Shown here: positions 18,695-28,300 of the stretch, piece by piece
Layout of the letters: each line of letters opens with the position of its first letter
Position numbering within the stretch: the first letter of the stretch is position 1
NCBI RefSeq assembly: GCF_004124325.1
Contig: NZ_QBDT01000001.1
Span: forward strand, 6,510,001-6,574,000
Direction of reading: 5' to 3'
Source: Streptomyces sp. L2
GTDB taxonomy: Bacteria > Actinomycetota > Actinomycetes > Streptomycetales > Streptomycetaceae
Length of the DNA: 64,000 nucleotides
Program-made: the position numbers and the translations under genes
The notes under the pieces: model-generated
What the model was told of the DNA's origin: nothing
Database searches by the model: none
The model's input: only the letters and a program-made list of their open reading frames with translations

Positions 18695-19114
18695 TCAGCC
18701 ACCCCGCCCGGACCGCGCCGCCCGAAGCCAGTACATCGCCGACAAAGGCAACAGCACCGGAATGAAGACGTACCCCATCCCGTAGTCCGACCACACGGTC
18801 GCGTCCGGAAACGCCGACGGCTCCACCAGCGTCCACGTCCCCACGACCAGCACCCCCGCCAGCTCGGCGGCACAGCACACCAGTGCCGCCCGGCGCGCCC
18901 GCTCGCCGCCGCGGATCAGCGTGTAGGTGATGAATACGTACACGACACCGGCCACGGCGGACAGGGAGTAGGCGAGCGGCGCCCGCTGGAAGTCCGTCCC
19001 GATCTGGTAGGCGGACCGCGACACCGCGCCGACCACCATCACGCCGTAGAACCAGACGAGCAGCATGCCCGGCCCGCTGATCAACCGGGCCGGCTTCTCC
19101 CGTACGGCCGTCAC
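18695..19114 (-). CDS. small integral membrane protein, four helices
   Basis: 139 residues with four hydrophobic segments (about 15-35, 46-66, 75-95 and 110-130). No enzyme motif is visible, and the family is a conserved actinobacterial hypothetical. GTG start, one base after the stop of the membrane protein at 19116-19475. The two very similar layouts suggest that they work as a heteromeric membrane pair, which is inference. Confidence 0.75.
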   Translation of the reverse strand: MTAVREKPARLISGPGMLLVWFYGVMVVGAVSRSAYQIGTDFQRAPLAYSLSAVAGVVYVFITYTLIRGGERARRAALVCCAAELAGVLVVGTWTLVEPSAFPDATVWSDYGMGYVFIPVLLPLSAMYWLRAARSGRGG

Positions 19115-19115
19115 C

Positions 19116-19475
19116 TCAGCCTCCCCAGATGTCGAAGAGCCGTACTTCCAGCACGGCCAGCACCACGCCGCCGGCGGCGGCCGTCACCGAACCCCAGCGG
19201 GTCCGCTCGGCCAGCGACATGAACCCCGCCGCCGGAACGCACGCGAACGCGCCCAGCAGATACGCCACGAAGATCGTGGTGCTCTGGTCCGGCTTCTCGC
19301 CCCGCGCCAGCTGCACGATCCCGAACCCGAGCTGGACCAGGGCCAGCACGGACACCACGGCCATGCCGATGAGGTGCCAGTCCTTCGTCGGCTGGTCACG
19401 GTAGGCCGCCCAGCCGCACCAGGCGGCGAGCAGCAGCGCGGCGACACCGGTCACCAGCGTCAGGGCATTGAGCAT
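19116..19475 (-). CDS. small integral membrane protein, four helices
   Basis: 119 residues with hydrophobic segments at about 2-22, 35-56, 67-86 and 95-112. Sequences such as WCGWAAYRDQPTKDWHLIGMAVVSVLALVQ suggest a small SPW-like or DoxX-sized membrane protein, but I cannot name a family. It is the first gene of the two-gene operon with 18695-19114. Its ATG at 19475 is 250 bp from the divergent leader peptide of metNIQ. Confidence 0.75.
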   Translation of the reverse strand: MLNALTLVTGVAALLLAAWCGWAAYRDQPTKDWHLIGMAVVSVLALVQLGFGIVQLARGEKPDQSTTIFVAYLLGAFACVPAAGFMSLAERTRWGSVTAAAGGVVLAVLEVRLFDIWGG

Positions 19476-19712
19476 GCGGTGACCTTATTACGGCCGAAAT
19501 GGGCCGACGCCGCCGCCCCCGTCGTACGCCGCCGTGGCGTTGACCACAACCAACGGGCCGCAGAGCCGGGCGCCGACGTGATGGCGCACGACCTGCCGGC
19601 CCTGTCCGCACTGGTCACTGAAGGGGGAGTAGAGGTCTCCGCCCGCGCCTGACGGGTGTCCGCCGCTGTCCAGCATGCGGACAGGAGAGCCGGGTCAGGA
19701 CCGTACGTCTGG

Positions 19713-19718
19713 TTTACT
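19713..19718 (+). promoter_or_regulatory. -10 element of the metNIQ leader
   Basis: TTTACT ends 6 nt before the ATG of the leader peptide, which suggests a leaderless start. No good -35 is visible at 17 bp. Confidence 0.45.
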
Positions 19719-19724
19719 GATCGC

Positions 19725-19811
19725 ATGACCACGACGAGCTGCCGCATCCCTGCGACCGAGGCGACCATGACGCCCGGTGCTCGTCGTATGTGTCGAATGT
19801 GCGCCTTCTAG
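19725..19811 (+). CDS. 28-residue Met/Cys-rich leader peptide of metNIQ
   Basis: The short frame begins MTTTSCRIPATEATM and ends with the clustered MCRMCAF followed by TAG. Two Met and two Cys codons in the last seven residues are far above chance in this proteome. They sit about 300 nt upstream of a methionine importer. This suggests ribosome-mediated attenuation: stalling at Met/Cys codons when these amino acids are scarce would change folding of the downstream RNA. That RNA contains candidate hairpins (19870-19885, CGCCGC-CCCA-GCGGCG) and a 14-bp direct repeat ACCGCCTGATCCGG at 19907 and 19927. Real translation and the mechanism are inference. Confidence 0.55.
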   Translation: MTTTSCRIPATEATMTPGARRMCRMCAF

Positions 19812-20106
19812 AGGGCCCCCGCACCACCCCTGAGCCTCGCGCCCCGAAGCGAGAGCCGTGGCCTGTCCCCGCCGCCCCAGCGGCGTCCCGGACCGCCGCC
19901 GCCCCCACCGCCTGATCCGGACCGATACCGCCTGATCCGGCAGGGGCACCCCGCCGCGCACACGATGTCCTCCCGGCTCCGCCGGTCCCCTCGTGCGGCG
20001 AGAAGCGGCAAGTCCCCGACATCACGCCACGAACGCCACGCACACAAAGAACGCACCCGTGCCCGGGCACACCCGCGCCCGCGCACTCGACAGTGACGGA
20101 AATCCT
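19812..20106 (+). promoter_or_regulatory. structured 5' leader of metN
   Basis: A 295-nt stretch with no gene. It holds short stems (CTCGC-GCGAG near 19833-19851; CGCCGC-GCGGCG at 19870-19885) and two ACCGCCTGATCCGG copies 20 bp apart. I looked for the conserved cores of SAM riboswitches and did not recognise one. It may be the attenuator controlled by the upstream peptide. Confidence 0.4.
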
Positions 20107-21150
20107 GTGATCACCACCTCGGGCCTGACCAAGGTCTACCGCTCGCGCGGCCGTGAGGTCACCGCCCTGGACGGCGTCGACCTGCACGTCCGCGAGGGCG
20201 AGGTCTACGGCGTCATCGGCCAGTCCGGCGCCGGCAAGTCCTCGCTCATCCGCTGCGTCAACCTGCTGGAGCGCCCCACCTCCGGCACCGTGACCGTCGC
20301 CGGGCAGGACCTCACCTCCCTCGCCGGACGCGGACCGCGCGCCGGGAGGGAACTGCGCCGGGCGCGCGGCCGGATCGGCATGGTCTTCCAGCACTTCAAC
20401 CTGCTGTCCTCGCGGACCGTGCAGGACAACGTCGAGCTGCCGCTGGAGATCCTCGGGCACTCCGGGAAGGAGCGCTCGCGCAAGGCCCTGGAACTGCTCG
20501 ACCTGGTCGGCCTCGGCGGCCAGGCCAAGGCGTACCCCGCGCAGCTCTCAGGCGGCCAGAAGCAGCGCGTCGGCATCGCCCGCGCCCTCGCCGGCGACCC
20601 CAAGGTGCTGCTCTCCGACGAGGCCACCAGCGCCCTCGACCCCGAGACCACCCGCTCCGTCCTCCAGCTGCTGCGCGACCTCAACCGGCAGCTCGGCCTC
20701 ACCGTCCTGCTCATCACGCACGAGATGGACGTGGTCAAGTCGGTGTGCGACTCGGCCGCGCTGATGCGCGACGGCAGGATCGTGGAGTCCGGCACGGTCA
20801 GCGAACTGCTGGCCACCCCGGGCTCCGAACTGGCCGGCGCGCTGTTCCCGGTGGGCGGCGAGGCCTCCGGCGCCGACCGCACTGTCGTCGACGTCACCTT
20901 CCACGGCGAGGCGGCGACCCAGCCGGTCATCTCCCAGCTCTCCCGCACCTACAACATCGACATATCGATTCTCGGCGCCGCCATCGACACCGTCGGTGGC
21001 CTCCAGGTCGGCCGGATGCGCATCGAACTGCCCGGCCGCTACGAGGACAACGTGGTGCCCGTCGGCTTCCTGCGCGAACAGGGCCTGCAGATCGACGTCG
21101 TCGGCCCCGAGGGCCAGGAGTCCGCGCTGGTGAAGGAAGGTGCCAAGTGA
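20107..21150 (+). CDS. metN: methionine ABC transporter ATP-binding protein
   Basis: 347 residues. Walker A GQSGAGKSS is at 38-46, signature LSGGQKQR near 147, Walker B VLLSDEATSALDP, and the H-loop in LLITHEMDVV. The C-terminal NIL domain (about 265-340) is the methionine-binding regulatory domain specific to MetN, which allows trans-inhibition by intracellular methionine. It energises uptake through MetI. The GTG at 20107 matches the family start (ITTSGLTKVY). Its stop overlaps the metI start (GTGA). Confidence 0.95.
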   Translation: MITTSGLTKVYRSRGREVTALDGVDLHVREGEVYGVIGQSGAGKSSLIRCVNLLERPTSGTVTVAGQDLTSLAGRGPRAGRELRRARGRIGMVFQHFNLLSSRTVQDNVELPLEILGHSGKERSRKALELLDLVGLGGQAKAYPAQLSGGQKQRVGIARALAGDPKVLLSDEATSALDPETTRSVLQLLRDLNRQLGLTVLLITHEMDVVKSVCDSAALMRDGRIVESGTVSELLATPGSELAGALFPVGGEASGADRTVVDVTFHGEAATQPVISQLSRTYNIDISILGAAIDTVGGLQVGRMRIELPGRYEDNVVPVGFLREQGLQIDVVGPEGQESALVKEGAK

Positions 21151-21884
21151 GCTGGTCCGAGATGTGGGAGCTGCTGGAGCCCGAGTGCTGGAACACCCTC
21201 TACATGGTCGGCTGGTCCACGGCCGTCGCCATCCTCGCCGGACTGCCGCTCGGCGTCCTGCTCGTGCTCACCGAGCGCGGCGGCCTGCTGCAGAACATCG
21301 TGGTGAACAAGGTCATCGGGCAGGTCGTGAACATCACCCGCTCGATGCCGTTCATCATCCTCATGGTCGCGCTGATGACCTTCACCCGCTGGGTCACCGG
21401 GACGAGCATCGGCCGTGACGCCGCCATCGTGCCGCTCGCCATCGGCGCCATCCCCTTCTTCGCCCGGCTCGTCGAGACGGCCGTCCGGGAAGTGGATGGC
21501 GGGCTCGTGGAGGCCGTGCAGTCGATGGGCGGCAGCACCTTCACCATCGTCCGCAAGGTCCTGGTGCCCGAGGCCCTGCCCTCGCTGATCTCCTCCGCGA
21601 CCACCACCCTGGTCGCCCTCATCGGCTACTCGGCGATGGCCGGCACCGTCGGCGCCGGCGGCCTCGGCGACCTCGCCGTCCGCTACGGCTACCTGCGCTT
21701 CGAGACCGAGCTGATGTGGGTGATCGTCGCGATCCTCGCCGTCGTCATCTCCCTCGTCCAGTTCGCCGGCGACCTCACCGCCCGCGCCCTGCACAGCCGG
21801 GGCGCGCGGACCGGCCCGGTGCCCAGGCTCCGCCTGCTCAAGGCCAAGGAGCCGGACACGGCGCACGTCGGCACGGCCGCCTGA
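21147..21884 (+). CDS. metI: methionine ABC transporter permease
   Basis: 245 residues with about five membrane helices and the ABC permease EAA loop (EAVQSMGGSTFTIVRKVLVPEALPSL). NITRSMPFIILMVALMTFTR is typical of MetI. It forms the pore with MetN bound on the inside. GTG overlaps the metN stop, so the two are translationally coupled. The lipoprotein gene follows after 72 bp. Confidence 0.95.
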   Translation: MSWSEMWELLEPECWNTLYMVGWSTAVAILAGLPLGVLLVLTERGGLLQNIVVNKVIGQVVNITRSMPFIILMVALMTFTRWVTGTSIGRDAAIVPLAIGAIPFFARLVETAVREVDGGLVEAVQSMGGSTFTIVRKVLVPEALPSLISSATTTLVALIGYSAMAGTVGAGGLGDLAVRYGYLRFETELMWVIVAILAVVISLVQFAGDLTARALHSRGARTGPVPRLRLLKAKEPDTAHVGTAA

Positions 21885-21956
21885 CCGGCCCGCCGCACCC
21901 CAGAACTCCCCGTCACCCACACGGGGTCGCACCACCCTTAAGGAAAGGCACTTTTC

Positions 21957-22787
21957 GTGCGTAACACCGCCAAGATCACCGCCGCCGTCCTCGCCGCCGG
22001 AGCCCTCACCGCCGGGCTGACCGCCTGCGGCTCCGGCAAGGACTCCGCCTCCCACGACTACAGCGGACCGCTCGTCGTCGCCGCCAGCCCCACCCCGCAC
22101 GCCGACATCCTGAACTTCGTCAAGAAGAACCTGGCGAAGAAGGCGGGTCTGGACCTGGAGGTCAAGGAGTTCACCGACTACGTCACGCCCAACACGGCGA
22201 CCGAGGACGGCTCGGTGGACGCCAACTACTTCCAGAACCAGCCCTACCTCGACGACTTCAACAGTAAGCGCGGCACCCACATCGTGCCCGTCGTCACCGT
22301 GCACCTGGAGCCGCTCGGCCTGTACTCCCACAAGGTCAAGAGCCTCGACGCCCTCAAGAGCGGCGCGACCGTCGCCGTCCCCAACGACACGGTGAACGAG
22401 GCCCGCGCGCTCAAGCTCCTCGCCGACAACAAGCTCATCACCCTCAAGAAGGGCGCTGGCGCCGAGGCCACCCCGCGGGACATCGACGCCAACCCCCGGC
22501 ACCTCGCTTTCAAGGAGGTCGAGGCCGCCCAGACCGCGCGCTCCCTGGACGACGTGGACGCCGCCGTCGTCAACGGCAACTACGCCATCTCCGCCGGCCT
22601 GAAGCCCGCCAAGGACGCCCTCGTCCTGGAGTCCGCGAAGAACAACCCCTACGGCAACTTCCTCGCCGTGAAGAAGGGCAACGAGAACGACCCGCGCGTG
22701 AAGAAGCTGGCCAAGCTCCTCACCTCGCCCGAGGTCAAGAAGTTCATCGAGGACAAGTACCAGGGTTCGGTCATTCCGTCCTTCTGA
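21957..22787 (+). CDS. metQ: methionine-binding lipoprotein
   Basis: 276 residues. The signal peptide ends in the lipobox LTAC (21-24; Cys24 lipidated), then a NlpA/MetQ domain follows: VVAASPTPHADIL, FTDYVTPNTATEDGSVDANYFQNQPYLDDF. It captures methionine at the outer face and delivers it to MetNI. GTG at 21957 has AAGGAAAGG upstream. It ends at a strong hairpin 30 nt downstream. Confidence 0.95.
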   Translation: MRNTAKITAAVLAAGALTAGLTACGSGKDSASHDYSGPLVVAASPTPHADILNFVKKNLAKKAGLDLEVKEFTDYVTPNTATEDGSVDANYFQNQPYLDDFNSKRGTHIVPVVTVHLEPLGLYSHKVKSLDALKSGATVAVPNDTVNEARALKLLADNKLITLKKGAGAEATPRDIDANPRHLAFKEVEAAQTARSLDDVDAAVVNGNYAISAGLKPAKDALVLESAKNNPYGNFLAVKKGNENDPRVKKLAKLLTSPEVKKFIEDKYQGSVIPSF

Positions 22788-22816
22788 TCCCGCACCCGGG
22801 CAACTCACCCGACACG

Positions 22817-22853
22817 CACGGGGTCCGCGCCCTCACCAGGTGTGGACCCCGTG
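22817..22853. terminator. terminator of metNIQ
   Basis: A perfect 10-bp stem, CACGGGGTCC / GGACCCCGTG, with a 17-nt loop begins 30 nt after the metQ stop. No T-run follows, as is usual in Streptomyces. Confidence 0.7.
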
Positions 22854-22942
22854 ATGCGGTTCAGTGCTTTCATGCTGCATGCTGGGCAGTTCAGCAGGCC
22901 CTGCGGGTTCCCGCGGGTTTTCCGAGATTTACGGAGCGGCGC

Positions 22943-23590
22943 ATGACTAGCACCTTCCCCAACGTCTCCATCAGCACGGAGCGGTTGGTGCTGCGCCCCC
23001 TCGACGAGGACGACGTGCCCGCCCTGGCCGAGATGATGAACGACGAGCAGATCGCCGCCTGGACCGACATCCCCCAGCCCTTCACCGAAGCCGGCGCCCG
23101 GCACTGGATCGGCCAGTACGCGCCCGCCGAACGCGCCGCCGGCCGCGGCCTGGACCTCGCCGTCACCGAGTTCCTCACCCAGCGCCTCGTCGGCGTCGTC
23201 CAGCTCACCAAGACCAACTGGCACATCCGCTCCACCGAGTTGTCGTACATCGTCGCCCCCTGGGCGCGCGGCGAGGGCTACGCCTCCGAGGCCTCCCTCG
23301 CCACCGCCCAGTGGGTCCTCGGCGACCAGAAGTTCGAGCGCATCGAGATCCGCACCGCCGCCGACAACACCGCCTCCCAGCAGGTCGCCCAGAAGATCGG
23401 CTGCATCAGCGAGGGCGTGCTCCGCAACGCCTGCATAGCCCACTCGCGCACCGACGACGGCACCTGGACCGACGTGCGCACCGACTTCATCGTCTGGAGT
23501 CTCCTCCCCGAGGACCTGGAAGGCGCCGACGAGCAGCTCGCCGACACCGCCGGCTTCACCTCGTACGCCGAGTACTCCGAGTGGAACTGA
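22943..23590 (+). CDS. GNAT-family N-acetyltransferase, RimJ/RimL type
   Basis: 215 residues. It begins with the RimJ/L pattern ISTERLVLRPLDEDDVPAL and has an acetyl-CoA region ARGEGYASEASLATAQWV (about 112-129) and NTASQQVAQKIGCISEGVLRN. It may acetylate a protein N-terminus or a small amine. ATG at 22943 has CGGAGCGG upstream. The acidic C-terminal tail after 190 is outside the domain. The next gene is cbiET, 114 bp on. Confidence 0.87.
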   Translation: MTSTFPNVSISTERLVLRPLDEDDVPALAEMMNDEQIAAWTDIPQPFTEAGARHWIGQYAPAERAAGRGLDLAVTEFLTQRLVGVVQLTKTNWHIRSTELSYIVAPWARGEGYASEASLATAQWVLGDQKFERIEIRTAADNTASQQVAQKIGCISEGVLRNACIAHSRTDDGTWTDVRTDFIVWSLLPEDLEGADEQLADTAGFTSYAEYSEWN

Positions 23591-23704
23591 CCCCGGCGGA
23601 GGCCCGCCCCGCCGCGCGCACCGCCGGGTGAACCGATACCCTCACGGAGCCCCACCCGGGCACCGCACCCCTGACGACCTGCGAAAACCAGGAGACTGAC
23701 GACG

Positions 23705-25003
23705 ATGGCCGACCGGGTCACCGTGATCGGCTGGGACGGCTCGCCGCTGACCGACACGGCACGCGCCGCCCTCGGCGCCGCCACCCTCGTGGCGGGCGCG
23801 GCCCACCACCTCGCGCTGCCCGAGGTCCCGCACACCGCCGAACGCATCCGCCTGGGCAGCCTCACCCTGGCCGCCCGCCGCATCGCCGCCCACCGCGGCA
23901 CCGCCGTCGTCCTCGCCGACGGCGACCCCGGCTTCTTCGGCGTCGTACGCACCCTGCGCGCACCGGAGTTCGGCCTGGAGGTGGAGGTCGTGCCCGCCGT
24001 CTCCGCGGTGGCCGCCGCCTTCGCCCGGGCCGGCATGCCCTGGGACGACGCCCAGGTCGTCGTCGCCCACCGGCGCACCCTGCGCCGCGCCGTGAACGTC
24101 TGCCGCGCCCACCCGAAGGTCGCCGTCCTGACCTCCCCGGGGGCGGGCCCCGCCGAACTCGGCCTGCTGCTGGAGGGCGTCCACCGCACCTTCGTCATCT
24201 GCGAGGAACTCGGCACCGGCCGCGAACAGGTCACCGTCGTCACCTCCGACAAGGCCCCCGACCACACCTGGCGCGACCCCAACGTCGTCATCGTCATCGG
24301 CGGGCACACCGCCGCCGGGACCGCGCCCGAGGGCGGCGGCTGGATCGCCGGCCGCGACCCCGCCGCCGGCCCCCGCGGCTGGGTCCAGCCGGACGAGCGG
24401 TACGCCGCCCCCGGCGACGCCGGTTCCGGAACCGGCACCGGCTCCGGCCATGGCACCGGCTCCGGCTCCGGCTCCGGCGCGGGTCGCAGGCTCGGTGAAG
24501 GGGAGACGCAACTGCTGCGGGCCGCCCAACTCGCCCGGCTGGGGCCCCGCGTCGGTGACCTCGTCTGGGATATCGGGTGCGGCAGCGGCGCGTTCGCCAC
24601 CGAGGCCGCGAGCGCCGGGGCCGCCGTCATCGCCGTCGACCACGACCCCGGGGCCTGCGCCCGCACCGAGTCCGCCGCGCGCCGCCACGGCGTCCTGCTC
24701 CAGGTCGTGCGCGGCGCCGCGCCCCACGTCCTGGAGAACCTGCCCGAACCGGACGTCGTACGCGTCGGCGGCGGGGGAGCGGCCGTGGTCTCCGCGGTCG
24801 CCGACCGGCGCCCGCAGCGCATCGTCACCCACGCCGCCACCCGCGACGCCGCCGAGCGCGTCGGCCGCGACCTGAGCGAGCACGGATACCGCGTCGAGTG
24901 CGCCCTGCTGCAGTCCGTCGAACTCGACACCCGGGCCTGGACGGAGACCGAGCGGAACGTTGCGTTCCTGCTCACGGGGGTACTGCCCGACCGCGCCCCG
25001 TGA
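23705..25003 (+). CDS. cobL: precorrin-6Y C5,15-methyltransferase (decarboxylating), CbiE-CbiT fusion
   Basis: 432 residues with two domains. The N-terminal CbiE-type tetrapyrrole methylase (about 1-205) has VVLADGDPGFFGVVRTL and VVPAVSAVAAAFARAGMPWDDA. The C-terminal CbiT-type methyltransferase (about 258-430) has the SAM motif VWDIGCGSGAFATEAA. Together they methylate C5 and C15 and decarboxylate the acetate on ring C of precorrin-6Y in cobalamin synthesis. A low-complexity linker of Gly/Ser/Thr (about 238-260) joins them, unusual compared with compact CobL. SD AGGAG lies upstream of ATG 23705. The next cobalamin gene is the BluB-CobT fusion. Confidence 0.93.
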   Translation: MADRVTVIGWDGSPLTDTARAALGAATLVAGAAHHLALPEVPHTAERIRLGSLTLAARRIAAHRGTAVVLADGDPGFFGVVRTLRAPEFGLEVEVVPAVSAVAAAFARAGMPWDDAQVVVAHRRTLRRAVNVCRAHPKVAVLTSPGAGPAELGLLLEGVHRTFVICEELGTGREQVTVVTSDKAPDHTWRDPNVVIVIGGHTAAGTAPEGGGWIAGRDPAAGPRGWVQPDERYAAPGDAGSGTGTGSGHGTGSGSGSGAGRRLGEGETQLLRAAQLARLGPRVGDLVWDIGCGSGAFATEAASAGAAVIAVDHDPGACARTESAARRHGVLLQVVRGAAPHVLENLPEPDVVRVGGGGAAVVSAVADRRPQRIVTHAATRDAAERVGRDLSEHGYRVECALLQSVELDTRAWTETERNVAFLLTGVLPDRAP

Positions 25004-25345
25004 TCGTGTTGTCGTACCGCGCGCGGTAGGCTGGCCGATCGTTGTGCCGCACCGGTGGCCCGGAACTTCGTTCGTCAATGTCCGGAAAACACGCCCGTTT
25101 TGGGTTGGGTGTGGTACGGCGAAACCCGAGGACGCGCAACGTGGCGCAGTCCACAGCGGCCTGTCGCGGATCATGCTGTCGCGACGGCGGAACGACCGGG
25201 ACAATGCCACTGAATGGCTTTGTCGTCTTTTCCATGGGTCGTTCGTGCCGCTGGGCACGCACGCTCGTTCTTCACGGTGGGGCGGTCGGTGCGCCGTTCC
25301 GGGTGAGCTGTTTCAGGAGCACTAACCGATGGGCGAGGGGTACGC
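25004..25345 (+). other. non-coding leader of the BluB-CobT gene
   Basis: 342 bp with no gene I can support. TAGGCT near 25026 is a possible -10. GCCACTG appears at 25206, but the other conserved parts of a cobalamin riboswitch are absent, so I do not call one. GC is somewhat lower than in the flanking genes, and the region contains several short palindromes. A long 5' leader is likely. Confidence 0.4.
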
Positions 25346-28300
25346 ATGACGGACACCGGCCAGGTCCCGGGCGAGGGACTGCCGGAGAGCGCGGGCATGG
25401 TGGAGCAGCCGGGCGTCCCCGCGCACGGCGCGTACACCTACCTCTCCGACGCTCCGGCCGAGGACGAAGAGCTGCTGCTGCCGGGTGCCCAGGGAGCGTG
25501 GGGCAACGAGGTGCCGCCGCCCGCCCCGGAGCCGGTCGTCGAGGCCGTCCACGAGCCGGGGCCGCACGAGACGGCCGGCCGGGACAGCGGCTCCGTCGAC
25601 CTCACCGGAGTCCGGCTGCCCGATTCCGGCCCCGTGTCCGTGACGCCGTCGCCCATCCTCTCCGCGCCGCACGACCCGGGCGCGGCCGTGCAGCAGCCGC
25701 GGCGGCCCCTGCACCTCGGCCCGCCGATCCCGGACACCTCCGCCAGCCCGGTCCGCTCCCTCGCGGACCGGGGCCCGGCGGGCACGCCGGTACGCCAGCC
25801 CGGGCTGCCGACCGGTCCCGAGTACGCCGAGGGCCGGCCCCCTCTGCACGACATGGCCCCGCAGAGCGCGGCGCCCTGGGGTACGGCCCCGGACGCGGCG
25901 GAACAGGCACCGGCGGAACAGGCCGCGGCTCAGGTGCCGGTCGGGGTGGCGCAGGCCCAGGGGCAGGTTCCGGCCGCGGTGGCTCAGGTCGAGGCTCAGG
26001 TGCCGGCTGCGGAAACGGTTGCTCCGGCCGGACCCGCGGCGACCGAGACGCCCGGCGCGGCCGAGGCGGCGGTGGCCCGTCTCACCCACCAGGCGAGCGC
26101 GGCGGCGGCACAGGGGCAGAACGTCGTGCACGGGCACGACGGAATGCAGCCCGCGAACGCTCACGACGGTGTGCAGTCGGTGGAGAGCGCGCAGAGCGCC
26201 GCTCCCGACGCCGTCGCGGTGACCCCGGGCACGCCGGTCGTGGCTCAGGCCCAGGTCGGGGACACCCTGGCCGGGGCCGACGCCGGTTCGCCGGTCCCGG
26301 AGGCAGCCGTGACGAGCGGCCCGGAGCAGGTGACGCAGGGCACGGCGGACGAGCCGGTGCGGATCGCACCGGACCAGATCGCGCAGACGGAGGCCGAGGG
26401 CCAGGCTCAGGTGCCCGTGCCGGCCGACGACGCCGATATCACGGAGCCCGCGCCCGCCGTTCAGGAGCCGGCGGCGCCGGTCGCCCAGGCGCAGCCCGAC
26501 GCCGAGCCGGCGCAGGCCGCGGAGACGGCCGCGGGCACCGGCCAGGCGGAGGCGGCCGAGCCGGTAGCCGCCGCCTCCGTACCCGCCGAGCCGGTGGCCG
26601 AGGCAGCGGCGACCGACGGTGGTGCCGCCGCAGTCCAGCCTGCCGTTGCCGCTGCCGATCAGGTGCCGGTACCCCCGGCGGAGAGCACCGCAGCCGACGT
26701 ACCGGCAGGGGAGACGGCCGCCGCGGACCCGCAGGCGCCGACCCCCGAGCCCGCGGTCGCCGCCGAGCCCGCCCTGGCATCCGATGCCGCCGCCGAACCC
26801 GTTTCCGCCAACCCCGTCCAGGAGGCACCGGTGACCGAGGCCGCCGACTCTCCGGCTCAGGGCGCCGTACCGGCCCAGCCCGCCGGTGATGCCACCGCGA
26901 CGCCCGTCGACGGCACCCCCGAGGCGCACGCCCCGCACCAGGTCCAGGGCCCGCAGCTCGGCAACGCCGTGACCGCCGACGCCGTGCTGGCCCCGCCGCA
27001 GCAGCCGCAGTCCGACGGCCAGGCCCCGCAGGCCGCCACGCCCGCGCCCGCCGGCCCGCAGGGCGAATCGGCCGCCGCCCCCGTCCCCGACCCCGCGGTG
27101 GCCGCGGACGGCACTCAGGCCCCCGGTCCCGAGCAGCCGCTCGGGGAGTTCGTGCCCGTGGAGGGGTCCGTGCCGACCACTCCGCATCTGGCTCCCACCC
27201 CGCCGCACCCGATCGTGCTCCCCGCTCAGGAGACCCCGGGGACCCCGGGGACCCCGGAGACCCCGCAGGTTCCGGAGACAGCGGCGACAGCCGAGACACC
27301 GGAGGTGCCGCAGGGGCCGGTCGCCACCGTGCCCGCGCCCCGCGAGGCGGAAGCCCCCGGCAGCCCTGCCCAGGTCCCGGCCCCGGCGGCCCCGGAGACC
27401 GAGCCGGCCGTCGACGTCGTACAGCAGGCGGAGGACCTGGACACCCGGGGCGCCGAGCCCGAGGAGAGCGCGGCGGCGGTGGCCGAAGCGCAGCAGCCCG
27501 CCGGCCCGGCCGCCCCCGCCTACGGCGACGCCGAGCGCGAGGCGGTGCTGAAGGTCATGCGCGAGCGGCGCGACATCCGCAACGGCTTCCGCGGCGACCC
27601 CATCCCGCACGAGGTGCTGCTCCGCGTCCTGGAGGCCGCCCACACCGCACCCAGCGTCGGCCACTCGCAGCCCTGGGACTTCGTCGTCATCCGTTCCGCC
27701 GACACCCGGCGCACGATGCACGAACTGGCCACGCGCCAGCGCGAGGCGTACGCCAAGTCGCTGCCCAAGGGCCGGGCCAAGCAATTCAAGGAACTGAAGA
27801 TCGAGGCCATCCTCGACACCCCGGTGAACATCGTCGTCACCGCCGACCCGACCCGCGGCGGCCGGCACACGCTCGGCCGGCACACCCAGCCGCAGATGGC
27901 GCCCTACTCCTCGGCGCTCGCCGTCGAGAACCTCTGGCTCGCCGCCCGCGCCGAGGGCCTCGGCGTCGGCTGGGTCAGCTTCTTCGACGAGCGCGAGATG
28001 GTCCGCGCCCTCGGCCTCCCGGAGCACCTGGAGGTCGTCGCCTACCTCTGCGTCGGCTACGTCGACGAGTTCCCGGACGAGCCCGAGCTGATGCAGGCCG
28101 GCTGGTCCAAGCGGCGCCCGCTGTCGTGGGTGGTGCACGAGGAGACGTACGGCCGCAGAGCCCTGCCCGGTGAGGACCCGCACGATCTGCTCGCCGAGAC
28201 CGTCGCGCAGATCCGCCCGCTGGACGCGAAGGCGCTCGGCGAGGCGTGGGAGCGGCAGAAGCGGATGACCAAGCCGGCGGGCGCGCTCGGCATGCTGGAG

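Noticed and set aside
19812-20106. SAM riboswitch before metN
   Set aside because: No recognisable SAM-I, SAM-II or SAM-IV core; the upstream Met/Cys peptide gives a better explanation.
25004-25345. Cobalamin riboswitch before BluB-CobT
   Set aside because: Only a GCCACTG string is present; the other conserved boxes and stems cannot be found.
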